A stretch of 64,000 nucleotides of DNA. It comes from Podocnemis expansa. Its lineage: Eukaryota > Chordata > Testudines > Podocnemididae. The DNA is taken from assembly GCA_007922195.1 (NCBI GenBank), contig ML681997.1, positions 9,635,429 through 9,699,428 on the forward strand. The letters are read 5' to 3'. The notes under the pieces were generated by a model, which was given only the letters and a program-made list of their open reading frames with translations, made no database searches and had not been told where the DNA came from. Shown piece after piece: positions 1 through 9,073 of this stretch (its first letter is position 1; each line of letters starts with the position of its first letter). Position numbers and translations under genes: made by a program.

Positions 1-247
1 AATAAGTTAATTTGAATTAACAGTTTGTTAATTCGAATTAAGGGAAACAAGGCCGTTTGGACATGTTGCTTTGAAACAACATGTCTGAACGCCATTGATT
101 CAAAACAACCGTTTCGAAACAACGGCTATTTCGATTAGATGCGAGGTTTAACAGTTTTGAAATAACAGTGCGTCATGTGGACATGCTGCTTCTTATTTCA
201 AAACAACCTCTGTTGTGTTGAAATAAGAAGCCTGTGTGGACATACCC
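1..247. mobile_element. Palindrome-armed MITE, right part, cut by window start
   Basis: This is the right-hand part of a non-autonomous DNA transposon whose other copies are at 8536, 11527 and 12009. It is built from short palindromes of the TTATTTCGAAATAA and GTTAATTCGAATTAAC kind. It ends in GTGTGGACATACCC, the inverse of the family's left end GG(C/G)TATGTCCACAC, and is followed by ATT. CR1 sequence follows directly, so it appears to have inserted into that CR1. The left end lies outside the window. No coding capacity is visible. Confidence 0.85.
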
Positions 248-250
248 ATT

Positions 251-1050
251 GTGTTTGTGCGTTTTTCTTTTCTATGTGTAGTAGTTTAAACTTTTCTCTA
301 TTGACTTTCACTTCATTAATTTCAGACCAACTTTCCAGTTTCTCCAGATCATTTTGAATTCTCATCCTGTTCGCTACAGTTCTAGGAATTCCTCTCAGCT
401 TTGTGGTGTTTGCACATTTTATAAGCGTGTTCTCCAGGCCATGATCCAACTCATTCACAAAACCACTGAAAAGTACGGACACAGGACAGATGGCTGCAGG
501 TTCCCACTGGACACCTCTTTCCAGCTGGACAGTGAGCTACTGGTACCTTGCGTGAACCTTTGAGTATGATCTTTCAACCAGCAACCACTTTATTGTAATT
601 TCAGCAAGTACACTTTTCCCCCGTTTGTTTAGGAGATTGTCGCGGGGCTGTCTCTAAAGCCTACTAAAATCAAGATATAGCTCAGCTACTGCTCCGCCCA
701 CCCCCCAGGCTAGGAACCCTGTCAAAGAAGGGGTTTAGGATGATTTGTTCATGTCAAATCCACATTGACTATTATTTGTCACTTGTATCCTCTAGGTACT
801 TAAAAATCTCCATTTAATAATTTGCTCTAGGATCTTTCCAGGTATTAAAGTCGAGCTGATTGTTCTCTAAATCTCTGGTCCTCTTTGTTCGCCTTTTTAA
901 AGTTAGGTATTATGTTCGCTCTTCTCCCGTCCTGTGGGATCTCCCCCTTTCTCCATGAGTTCTCAAAAATAGTTGCTAATGCTGCTGATTTTTTATCCCC
1001 ATTTAGGTCCTTATTGAGGCTTGGCATTCCCCTTCATAAAACAGACCACT
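251..1050 (-). pseudogene. CR1 LINE reverse-transcriptase fragment, inactivated
   Basis: Two minus-strand frames (198-482 and 845-1027) resemble neighbouring blocks of the CR1 reverse transcriptase. The 845-1027 frame contains GEIPQDGRRANIIPNFKKANKEDQ, matching the region before the RT fingers. The 198-482 frame contains CANTTKLRG, where an active enzyme has the F-A-D-D-T-K-L metal-binding box. Both catalytic aspartates are replaced, by Asn and Thr (405-410). Stops and shifts separate the blocks, and the 3' end is displaced by the MITE at 1-247. CR1 elements copy themselves by target-primed reverse transcription; this one cannot. Confidence 0.85.
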
Positions 1051-2345
1051 GCAGTAAAATAGCATTGACTGTTTTTTGGTTTTGTTTTTAAATTCACGTG
1101 CATTTCACTGTCTAGTTTTTTAAATCTTAGTAGTGAAAGGAATCACTACAGGGAGGTTTCTTTTTCCATCAAAACAAGTCTGTGCTTCAATAATCCAGGA
1201 ATTCAAAAGGCATAAATATGAAAAGAAACCTTATGATACAACTTTTACTCTTTGGGGTTTTGTAGTGCTCTTCTATAATTTATGATACATTATAAGGCAA
1301 CAGCCTTCATATGGGATTCTTTAGTCTCAACAACACAAGCCCCATTTATTGTTGACAACTAAAAATATGTATATAAAAAAACCCTCCTGCAATAATTAAT
1401 AAATTATGAACCATGACTCTTGAGAATGAGGCAGTTTCTAAATAATTACCAATAACAAGCGTGTCGGTACTTTATTAAAATAGTCATGAGAACAAAATTA
1501 GCACTAGCTGGTTTTAAAGCTTTGTAAACTTGCTTGAGTGTCAGGAAACACATCAACATCAAATGAGATTAAAGGGCGGAATTGCCTGTGAGAATGGGGG
1601 ACTGGGCCCTGCAGGCCTGTGTTCCTAAATAGAAACAAACTAGTTAACAGGCTCATATCAGAAGGGGTCAGATCCAGCAAACCCTGATGTAAATGAATAG
1701 TCTTTAGGCCTAAGCAAATCCTTGTGGAAATGTTTTTGCAGTATTGAGCAAGCTAATAATTATGTGGAGCTTTCCTTTAAACATCTCAGTTGTATTTTTG
1801 AAATACCCCAATGCATATTTAACACACTTTGAACACATTAATGAAGTAAACCAAAGTGTGTGTGGGAATAGTCATGCTGGGTGCGGGAGGGCAACGTTGT
1901 AGATGATGTCCTGTTTCCTGTAACAATGACATGTTTTAGTGAATTTTGACTGATCTGTTCTAAGTTTACCTTGATGAGTTCTTAAAATTGCTCTAAATTA
2001 TCATTTGAGTGACTGGCAGGAATGTTGTCTGCCAGTTCATGTACCCATTTCAGGTAATTTCCCCAGCGACACACTTCTAATTACAGCATTCTGTTAGACT
2101 TTGCACCATTCTGTCCTGAGACTCCCACACATCCCATGGCCCCAGGGCACTTAAAACTGCAGAATAACTAAGTCAAATTTACCTGCAGTGCAAAAGAATC
2201 TGGCATGGCAAAGTGTGTGATCATGCTGAGAATATCTGTCATTCCCTGGGGATAATGGAGAGATGTGGGTGCAGTGAATTGTCACCCTGCAAGAGCATTT
2301 CCTGCAGTTTGTTACTCTGATGGCTTATTCTCACCGTTCTCAATT
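1051..2345. other. Unique-looking AT-rich stretch, no gene seen
   Basis: I see no recognisable coding frame, RNA gene or transposon terminus. Base composition is AT-rich like the genomic background. Confidence 0.5.
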
Positions 2346-2505
2346 TTTCTGAATCAATAGGACCTGCTTGACAAGTCCTGGCCGGGATGATTAATTTGGG
2401 ATCGGCCCTGCTTCGAGCAGGGGGTTGGAATAGATGACTGCCTGGTGTTCCTCAGTCTCAAACCTGGGGTCCCTCAAGAAACCCAATCTTCTATCATTCT
2501 ATACA
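2346..2505 (+). mobile_element. CR1 3'-end fragment
   Basis: The segment has the CR1 3'-end hallmarks in order: a 'gcttgacaagtcctggccgggatgatt' style block, then 'gagcagggggttggaatagatgac', and finally 'cttctatcattctata', a decayed copy of the 8-bp ATTCTATG terminal repeat. It is severely 5'-truncated, as most CR1 copies are. A short insertion lies around 2450-2480. Confidence 0.75.
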
Positions 2506-2815
2506 TTAACAGCTTTCCACAAAGGCCAGCTACCCCCCTCAGGTATGATGAGATGGAGGGCCATGCTAAGCGTTTTTCTGCTTGCCCTTGGATGTATGGT
2601 TATAGCTTGCATTGATTACAGGACAGAGGTGTAACACTGGGCAACACGTCCAAAGCTTGCCATGGTGCTTTATGGAAGTTGGCTCTCAGGTGTCTCATGT
2701 CCACATTCTCTTCTGTAGGCTGGGCTCCTGACTGAGTTACGTCTCCCAGTGTGCACTATGACTAGAGAATCCAATGTAGGGTGGAGATTGTTGTGTATCA
2801 CAGAAGACATAGTGG

Positions 2816-2950
2816 TTAGGTCTACACCAGAAAGCTTAGTCCGGACTTCCTTAGTTTGAACTAAGCAGTTCCTGGTTAGTTTGAACTAACCACAGCTTTT
2901 TAATTTGAACTAGCTGTGTTTTTTTAGTTCAAACTAACTTTTTAGTCAGC
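2816..2950. mobile_element. TTAGTTTGAACTAA-armed MITE fragment
   Basis: The segment begins TTAGGTCTACACC and then carries repeated short palindromes of the TTAGTTTGAACTAA type, including CTTAGTCCGGACTTCC. The same motifs occur at 47785-48038 and 58578-59076, so it belongs to that second arm type. One end is missing or decayed. Confidence 0.65.
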
Positions 2951-2993
2951 AAGGGGTCCTCATCTCCTCCATGCAGCTCTCTGTGCTCTAGAT

Positions 2994-3319
2994 CCATGGT
3001 CCCAACCTGTGGTCTGTAGACCAGTGGTGGTCCATGAGGGTACTGCAGGTGGTACATGGGTGTGTGTGGGGGGGTGTAATTACTGCAGGTAAAAGTATTA
3101 CAGATACATGTACTGTGATGAGTGCAATATGTTTGTGAGTGAGTGTAATAAATTATTAGAAATAACAGCGTTTTTAATACCCCTTGATATACAAGTTTGA
3201 CTCCTGTCAGCCATAGGCTATGTTAAAAATGTATAAAATGGTTTGTTTACATGGTGGTCCAGAAAAGCTTTTGATGATGATGTAGTGGTCCACATAAAAG
3301 GAAAGGTTGGGAATCACTG
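2994..3319. mobile_element. hAT-type MITE
   Basis: The ends CCATGGTCCCAACCTGTGG and AAAGGTTGGGAATCACTG are imperfect inverted repeats of the CAGTGGTTCCCAACC class seen in hAT/Charlie-type MITEs. The flanking 8-mers CTCTAGAT and CCCTAGAA agree at 6 of 8, consistent with an old 8-bp hAT target duplication. The interior is TG-rich and non-coding. Confidence 0.75.
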
Positions 3320-3528
3320 CCCTAGAATCCAAATGCCTCCTTTGGTGGGTTCTGTTTAGATGAGGATGAATCTTTCATAAGAACAGGCTAAATACAGTTC
3401 TGCTCCCATTTGTGCAGTCTGTCAGGGAAGAACATTTCAATACCCCTACAATTAGCACTCAAGGGATTTGTAACCATTTCCCATGGTTACAAATCCTTAG
3501 TGTGCTTGCACACCTTAGTGTGCTTATG

Positions 3529-3661
3529 CAGAGGCGTACCATGGTGAGCTGGCGCCTGGGGCTGGCGCCACAAAATGCGCCTTTGAAATGAGCAGCTTTG
3601 TTGAGCCGCTCTGGCGTGCCCGGAGCAAAGCCCCATTGGCGCCACCCTAGTCACAGCCCTG
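3529..3661. mobile_element. Short hAT-type MITE with perfect 8-bp TSD
   Basis: The 133-bp insert is bounded by CAGAGGCG and CAGCCCTG and flanked on both sides by TGCTTATG (3521-3528 and 3662-3669). A perfect 8-bp target duplication is the hAT signature. The interior is GC-rich and non-coding. The intact duplication suggests a fairly young insertion. Confidence 0.85.
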
Positions 3662-3868
3662 TGCTTATGCAAATGCAATGCAATCATACTGAATACCTAG
3701 TTGTACTCATGCAAACTATGAAAATAAAGTGCCCCCCTGCTCCTTCAGCTGGCTGAATGGGGGAGGGCTGCTCAGAACTAGCTTACAAAAGAAAGATGCT
3801 ATGTTATCTATGTCTCCTCTCACATAAAATGGCTTTCTTCATGCCACAACATTGGCTGCATCATTAGT

Positions 3869-4321
3869 TCCAAAAGGGGAGCTGTGTCAGTCTAGTCCAG
3901 CAAAACAAACAAGGAGTCTGGTGGCACTTTTAAAGACTAACAAATATATTTATTTTATGAGCTGTCATGGGAGAGAATCCTACTTTGTTAGATGCTTTGA
4001 AGATGGGGGAACTTGCAGAATGAGAGGAAATAGATGCAGGGAAGAGTAAGTCATAGGATCAAGTCAGGCTGTGACAGCAAATCAAAGCAGTTGTTTACAT
4101 GCAAACACTGGGGAACAGCATATAGAGGAAGATGAGGTCAAATCACCTGTTGTAATGAGAAAAAAATCTGTAGCCCCTATTTAACCCTGCGTCAATAGTG
4201 TCTTTGAATTCCAATTCTGCAGTTTCTCTTTAAAGCTTCGATTTGTACTCCATTTGTTTGAGCACAGCTATTAACAAATCATTGATGGAGTGAGCAGGGA
4301 GATTGAAGTGTTCCCCTGTTG
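3869..4321 (+). mobile_element. Full-length turtle tRNA-derived SINE
   Basis: The head 'ggggagctgtgtcagtctagtccagcaaaa' corresponds to the tRNA-derived 5' part of the turtle Cry I/PolIII SINE. It is followed by 'caaggagtctggtggcactt', 'aaagactaacaaat' and the softshell-type body. The copy continues into a long 3' part ending near 'aacaaatcattgatggagtgagc'. Perfect 11-bp duplications GCATCATTAGT flank it (3858-3868 and 4322-4332), which fixes both ends. This is the most complete copy here and the reference for reading the fold-back copies. Such SINEs are Pol III transcribed and mobilised by LINE machinery. Confidence 0.9.
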
Positions 4322-4332
4322 GCATCATTAGT

Positions 4333-6018
4333 GGCACTGCACTGGAATAATGGCTCCTCTTTTAATTTCAAGGTGCAGATTGCCAGCTTTCATTATCACC
4401 ACCCATTTTGTGTAAAGCCAACACATTTTGATGCCAATGTGCGCTTTGTTTCCTCCAGAGACTTGCATTGCTGCAGCCTTCCAAGGCCTGTAGCTGCTTG
4501 TGAAATCTTTACTGGTTTCTATTGTCAGCATTTCTCTGCAATGTCAGAAACAATGGCTCAGTTTGATTCCAGCATCTCCACTCTTCTTTCTGGGTAAAGG
4601 TAGAGTGAGACATAACTGTGAGGCCCCTACTGACAGCAATAATGGTAGAGAGATGGGGATGGGGGGCACTGTGGTGTCACTAGTCAGGGAGCACATCAAG
4701 CAACAATACATTATGCCGCCAAAGAGCAGACAACAATAAATGATTTCCTTGCAGCCCTGCATGAAAAGCCGATTGAAACCAAGACCAAGTGTCCTGCTTT
4801 TGCATGGAATGCTCAAAAGGGAGCACGGCTCAGCCTTTGGCAACATACAATACACCTTTCTTTAACTGGCTTTCCTCTTCCTGCTGAGGGAGCCTTATCT
4901 AAGAGAAACTGAGCCCCCATGACACACGGTGCTTTAAAAAAACTAGAAAACTTTTGATGTAAGATGACCGTTTGCTTCAAGTGAACATTGGTTGAATAAT
5001 AGATCAAATCCCACTTTGGTGTAATGTTTTTATTAAAGGCGTACCTTTATTCACTTTCTTCTGTAGAGTATCAGTTTGAGAGACCAAAACGTACAGAGCC
5101 CCTCTCTTTCATCTAATGATTCATTCTCCTTTGCCCTCTTGGATTCTAACAACACCACTTATTGGCCACAAAAGGTGTAATTTGAAATAACTCCAGGCTC
5201 CCAAAGCTTTGAAAAGAAGGTGGTTGTGGGATTTTGCCATAATTTGTTAGGCATCTGGTTCAACATGTTCTGCAGGGGTGAACTGCCACAGAGTTCAATG
5301 GAACTGTGCTAATTTATACCAGTGGCCCCTTATTTTTATAGGTATATTTAGGCAGACTAATTCTGATAGGAAATGATTAGGTGATTTTTTTCCCCCACCA
5401 GCTGATTAAAATAGTAATGGGTTACATGCTCAGCTGGTAGAAACTGGTGTATCTCCACTGAATTCAGTGGGAGTGGGTTGGAGGCCCTGAAAATGACACT
5501 GCTTACTTGGTAGTGTGTGACGAGACAGGGCACTTGTTCAGTAACCCATTGGATGGTATGAGTACTATGGATAGGGGAGTCTTTCAGGGCAGTGACAAAG
5601 GGTTGAGAGGGCAGATGGGTCTAGAAAGGAAGCGAGTGGCATTCCTTGTTGAAATGATCCTCTGTGTTTCTTAGGCACTTAGACCTGACCCTAATTCCTG
5701 CCTGCTAGTTGGCAGAGAAGAGGATGGCAGACAGAAGAGGATCAGAAAGCATGTCTGTATATGGTGAGATACAGCATGAAGTCAGCAAACCATAGCGTGC
5801 ATGCAGGTGTCCTGTGTATTCTGGATTGGTGTAGTGATTAGAGTGGTAGGAAAGAGCCTTGATCTGTCTTCCAAACATGCAGAGAGCTGACTAATGGTTA
5901 AAGTAGAGGACTGGCAGTTTGGACTTCTTGTTTCTTGTCTCAGGAAAATGTCTTTTGTGTATAATGTTTGGGGAACTCAGAGTCCATAGATTTTATTCCC
6001 TCTGTCTCTCAACACAGG
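4333..6018. other. Unique-looking stretch, no gene seen
   Basis: Several overlapping short frames occur near 4319-5007, but none shows a recognisable domain or splice-flanked exon. No transposon ends could be paired. Confidence 0.45.
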
Positions 6019-6265
6019 GAAACCATTCTTCTTCGAGTAATGTCTCCTTGGGTTCTCCATGGTAATCATGTCTGCATCCATGTGCTGCTGATCAGAAAAC
6101 TTTTGTAGCAGTTTCCACTGGGCATTTGCATGCGCTGTCTCTTTCTGCTGCACCACAAGAATAGCCAGCGCATGTGGACTATCCAGCCTCAGTTCCTTTT
6201 CAGCTACCCTGGTGAGAGATGGAGTCTTGGCTGTCCATTAGCAGGTAGTTAACTCTCCTGTTCAT
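6019..6265 (+). repeat. DIRS-like left inverted terminal repeat
   Basis: The order of motifs here is 'attcttcttcgagtaatg', 'gctgctgatcagaaaactttt', 'gtagcagt' and 'cctcagttccttttcagc'. The reverse complement of 8873-9073 shows the same order: 'attcttcaagatgcatg', 'actgctgattggagaacttt', 'ggtagcagtg' and 'cctcagttccttctctcc'. The pair is an inverted terminal repeat of about 200 bp with many substitutions. Confidence 0.75.
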
Positions 6266-7002
6266 TGTTAATCTTTAGCTTTAGAAACCTTGTCACTTTC
6301 TTCTGACTCTTTACATGTCTGCGGTTTTTAACAAACAAATCCAAAAGAGGAAAGTCAAGACTTTGTTCTTATGTCCACTCTTTTTTGGGGATGAGGAAGG
6401 ACCACTCTGGAGAAGGATATGCCTGACTCTCTGGGCTTCAGGAAGTGTCAAACTTCCAGTGAGGTGATCCCATTCAAGTACAAGCACTCCCAGTGTGTTT
6501 GCTACCTCACCAAGGGCCATATCCAACAATAATGTTCCCTCTGCCAACATCTCAAATTGGATCCTGCAAAGACAAAGAGTCTGCCAGAAGTTATCTTTAA
6601 GGAAGTGTCTCTCTGATCCCTCCAGCAAATGCCAGTCTTCCCCTAAGCCTTCAACATCAAAGCACAGTGGTTGAAGAAACTGTCCAGGAACTCCTCTCAT
6701 GAATTAAAAAAAAAAAAAAAGACTGGGATGTCCCTTAAGCAAGCCCAAGGATAACGAAAAGCACTTGCGATCTTGCTTGGTATCCTCAGTATCACTAGCA
6801 ATGAGATCATCCACCACTTATACATCCGGGTGACTGTTGGTATCTGGTGTAATTAAAAGGCCCCTCTTGGAGCTACAGCCATCTGTATGCTAGCATATAT
6901 ATCAGTGAAAACAGTTTTTTCCCCTCCCTCCTATTTTGCAATTACCTCAGCTAGAAAAATAGGGGAAATAGCAGTTATGATGGTGCAGTCTCATATACAG
7001 TT

Positions 7003-7238
7003 ACAAAGGGTAGCTATGTTAGTCTGTTTCAGCAAAAGAAACGAGGAGTCCTGTGGCATCTTAAAGCCTAACAAATTTATTTGGGCATAAGCTTTCGTGT
7101 GCTAGAACCCACTTCATCAGGTGCACGAAATGGAAACTTCAATTTGTTAGGTATATAAACACATACAAAGAAGAGAGAGTCACATGATTATGTGGAAGAC
7201 CGGTGTTAACAAGGTCAATTCAAACAGTGTGGATGTGG
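7003..7238 (+). mobile_element. Cry I-type SINE inserted in the DIRS-like element
   Basis: It carries the tRNA-type head 'aagggtagctatgttagtctg', then 'acgaggagtcctgtggcat', 'ttatttgggcataagctttc' and 'acccacttcatcaggtgca'. It is flanked by CATATACAGTT (6992-7002) and CACATACAGTT (7239-7249), a near-perfect 11-bp duplication. It ends earlier than the copy at 3869 and has the 'gggcataagc' body type. Confidence 0.85.
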
Positions 7239-7387
7239 CACATACAGTTGATGATAAGGTGTAAATGTTTAAAGAGGGAAAATTACTTTCTATAGTGAGC
7301 TTTTTTCCCATACCTAGTGTTCTTCCCAGGTAAGGTTGAACTCAGACTGCATTCAAGGTTCATCCCCAAAGCGACCTCCTTGTTTCA

Positions 7388-7519
7388 CATCAGTCAGTCT
7401 ATATTCCTTCCCTAAACCTCAACCAACACAATATGGAGGCCATACTGCATACCTTAGACATCACGAGAGCCCTGGCATTCTACCTCAGCAGGACAAAAGC
7501 CTTCAGGAAGTCCACCTAG
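7388..7519 (+). pseudogene. DIRS tyrosine recombinase remnant, part 1
   Basis: Forty-three codons read openly in one frame, including TLDITRALAFYLSRTKAFRK. This resembles the stretch of DIRS-type tyrosine recombinases where a core arginine block precedes the catalytic centre. A stop at 7517 and the hAT insertion at 7551 end it. Tyrosine recombinases cut and rejoin DNA through a phosphotyrosine bond; this remnant lacks the rest of the active site. Confidence 0.6.
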
Positions 7520-7550
7520 ACTGTCTTCTTCATGGTGGAAAGGTCTAAGG

Positions 7551-8072
7551 TAGGGGTTCCCAACCTTTTTGGCTCAGGGACCACAGATATCATGTTTACA
7601 ACCTCAAAGGGCCAACAGGCTTTCCACCACTGCAGCCAGATAGAAAGAGTTCAGCAAGGAGGCTGCCTCCTCGCTGATCTCTGATTTACCATTACTCTAT
7701 CTGCAGCAGGGAAACTTCATGTGTCCTGTAGCCCTCTGTTCTCTACCTGGGTTGCTAAGTAGTGACTCCCTTCTACAGTAAGCTGGACAGAAGATCAGTG
7801 CTCCCCCTCCTTCTGGCTCCAGCAGGGACCCCAGCACCTACAGACCTAGGTGGGGCACTTTGCTGTGCTACAGCTGGGAGGGTAGCACTGATCTCCCATC
7901 ACCTTGGCTGCAGCAAACAGCTATACTAGTCTTTTAGCTCTGAGGAAATGCACTCTATCTGGGTCCTTAGGCAGTGGCTCCTTTCTGCAGCTAGCAAGAA
8001 GGGAACTGCAGGCCATTTTGAAAACACCTGTTAGCCTCTTTTGGACCCAGGGCCACAGGTTGGGAGCCACTG
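7551..8072. mobile_element. hAT-type MITE with perfect 8-bp TSD
   Basis: The ends TAGGGGTTCCCAACCTTTTT and GGTTGGGAGCCACTG are inverted repeats of the CAGTGGTTCCCAACC class. GTCTAAGG stands on both sides (7543-7550 and 8073-8080), a perfect 8-bp hAT duplication. It interrupts the DIRS-like recombinase remnant and is therefore younger than it. The interior is non-coding; an open frame at 7904-8086 is incidental. Confidence 0.9.
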
Positions 8073-8194
8073 GTCTAAGGGCTTAGTGGTGTGAGACCAA
8101 TGACTCTCCAAATGGATCTCAAATTGCATCAGACAGTGTGAACCAGTTCTTAGCATGACCCTTGGACTCCATGTGTACACATTCCTTGATACTG

Positions 8195-8287
8195 AGCTCA
8201 TCTGTCACTTCCTTTAAGGATGGCCCCATCTCAGCTATCTGCAAAGTGGTGATGTGGGAATCAGTCGACACCTTTGCAGAACATTAA
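8195..8287 (+). pseudogene. DIRS tyrosine recombinase remnant, part 2
   Basis: Thirty codons ending in a stop read SSSVTSFKDGPISAICKVVM and then WESVDTFAEH. This is like the C-terminal recombinase block, in which a Trp/Ser-rich motif precedes 'TFxxHY' with the nucleophilic tyrosine. Here the tyrosine position is missing because the frame stops directly after the histidine. Together with 7388-7519 it is one gene split by the hAT and by drift. Confidence 0.5.
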
Positions 8288-8434
8288 GCAATCACTGGGG
8301 ACTCTGTCTCTTTTATGCCATCTTTGGTTCCACAGATCAGTTGTCTGTGACTCTGAAGTCCCAGGCCTTCTAAGAGTGGGTACTGTTCAGTATTAACCTC
8401 CTGTGTAACACACACAGGGATACTGCTCAAAGAA

Positions 8435-8530
8435 GTTGTTACTCGTCTTGTGCAGTAATGGTGGTTCTTCGACATGTGTGTCCCTGTGGATGCTGCACTA
8501 CTCATCTTCCTTCCCTCTACCTAGGAGTTC
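8435..8530 (+). repeat. DIRS internal copy of the terminus
   Basis: The block 'gttactcgtcttgtgcagta' followed by 'ttcttcgacatgtg' is a direct-sense copy of the outermost terminal sequence, and the inverse of 9040-9073. DIRS elements carry such an internal complementary region, used in circle formation. The MITE at 8536 separates it from the right terminal repeat. Confidence 0.6.
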
Positions 8531-8535
8531 TCATT

Positions 8536-8869
8536 GGCTATGTCCACACATACATCATTATTTTGAAATAACCCACTTCGAAATGAGTTATTTCAAAATA
8601 AGTTAATTCGAATTAACAGTTTAATTCAAATTAAGGGAAAGCCTGCTGTCGAAATAGCCCTTGTTTCGAAATGGTTATTTCGAAACAAGGCTGTTTGGAC
8701 ATGTTTCGAAACAGTTGTTTCGAAATGGTGTTGTTTCGAAACAACGGCTATTTCGATTAGATGCAAGGTTTAATGGTTTTGAAATAATGGTGCGTCTTGT
8801 GGACATGCTGCTTCTTATTTCGAAACAACCTCTGTTGTTTCACAATAAGAAGCCTGTGCGGACATACCC
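8536..8869. mobile_element. Palindrome-armed MITE, complete, core-less
   Basis: The 334-bp element starts GGCTATGTCCACAC and ends GTGCGGACATACCC. It is flanked by ATT on both sides (8533-8535 and 8870-8872). Its arms are runs of short palindromes such as TTATTTCGAAACAA and GTTAATTCGAATTAAC, so the whole element can fold on itself. It lacks the GC-rich core found in the copies at 12009, 48569 and 58578. It sits inside the DIRS-like element. No coding sequence. Confidence 0.9.
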
Positions 8870-8872
8870 ATT

Positions 8873-9073
8873 ATGACTTTGCAGGAGAGAAGGAACTGAG
8901 GATGGGTATCACATACATCAGCTAGCCATGTAGTGCAGCACGAGGAGAGACATGACAAATACAGGCCCAACAGGCACTGCTACCAAAGTTCTCCAATCAG
9001 CAGTGCAGCAACACAGGCACGTCTACAGGCATGCATCTTGAAGAATCCTCATTACTGCACAAGGTGAGTAACT
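8873..9073 (-). repeat. DIRS-like right inverted terminal repeat
   Basis: Read on the minus strand it begins 'gttactcaccttgtgcagta' and runs to 'cctcagttccttctctcc', mirroring the left repeat. The outer end at 9073 marks the likely limit of the DIRS-like element. Confidence 0.7.

Noticed and set aside
6311..6700. 129-codon minus-strand frame
   Set aside because: It lies antisense within the DIRS-like element and has no recognised domain; the plus strand is the likelier coding sense for the degraded element.
7003..7040. tRNA gene suggested by the tRNA-like SINE heads
   Set aside because: The tRNA-like sequence is always joined to the SINE body and has decayed stem pairing; no free-standing tRNA was found.
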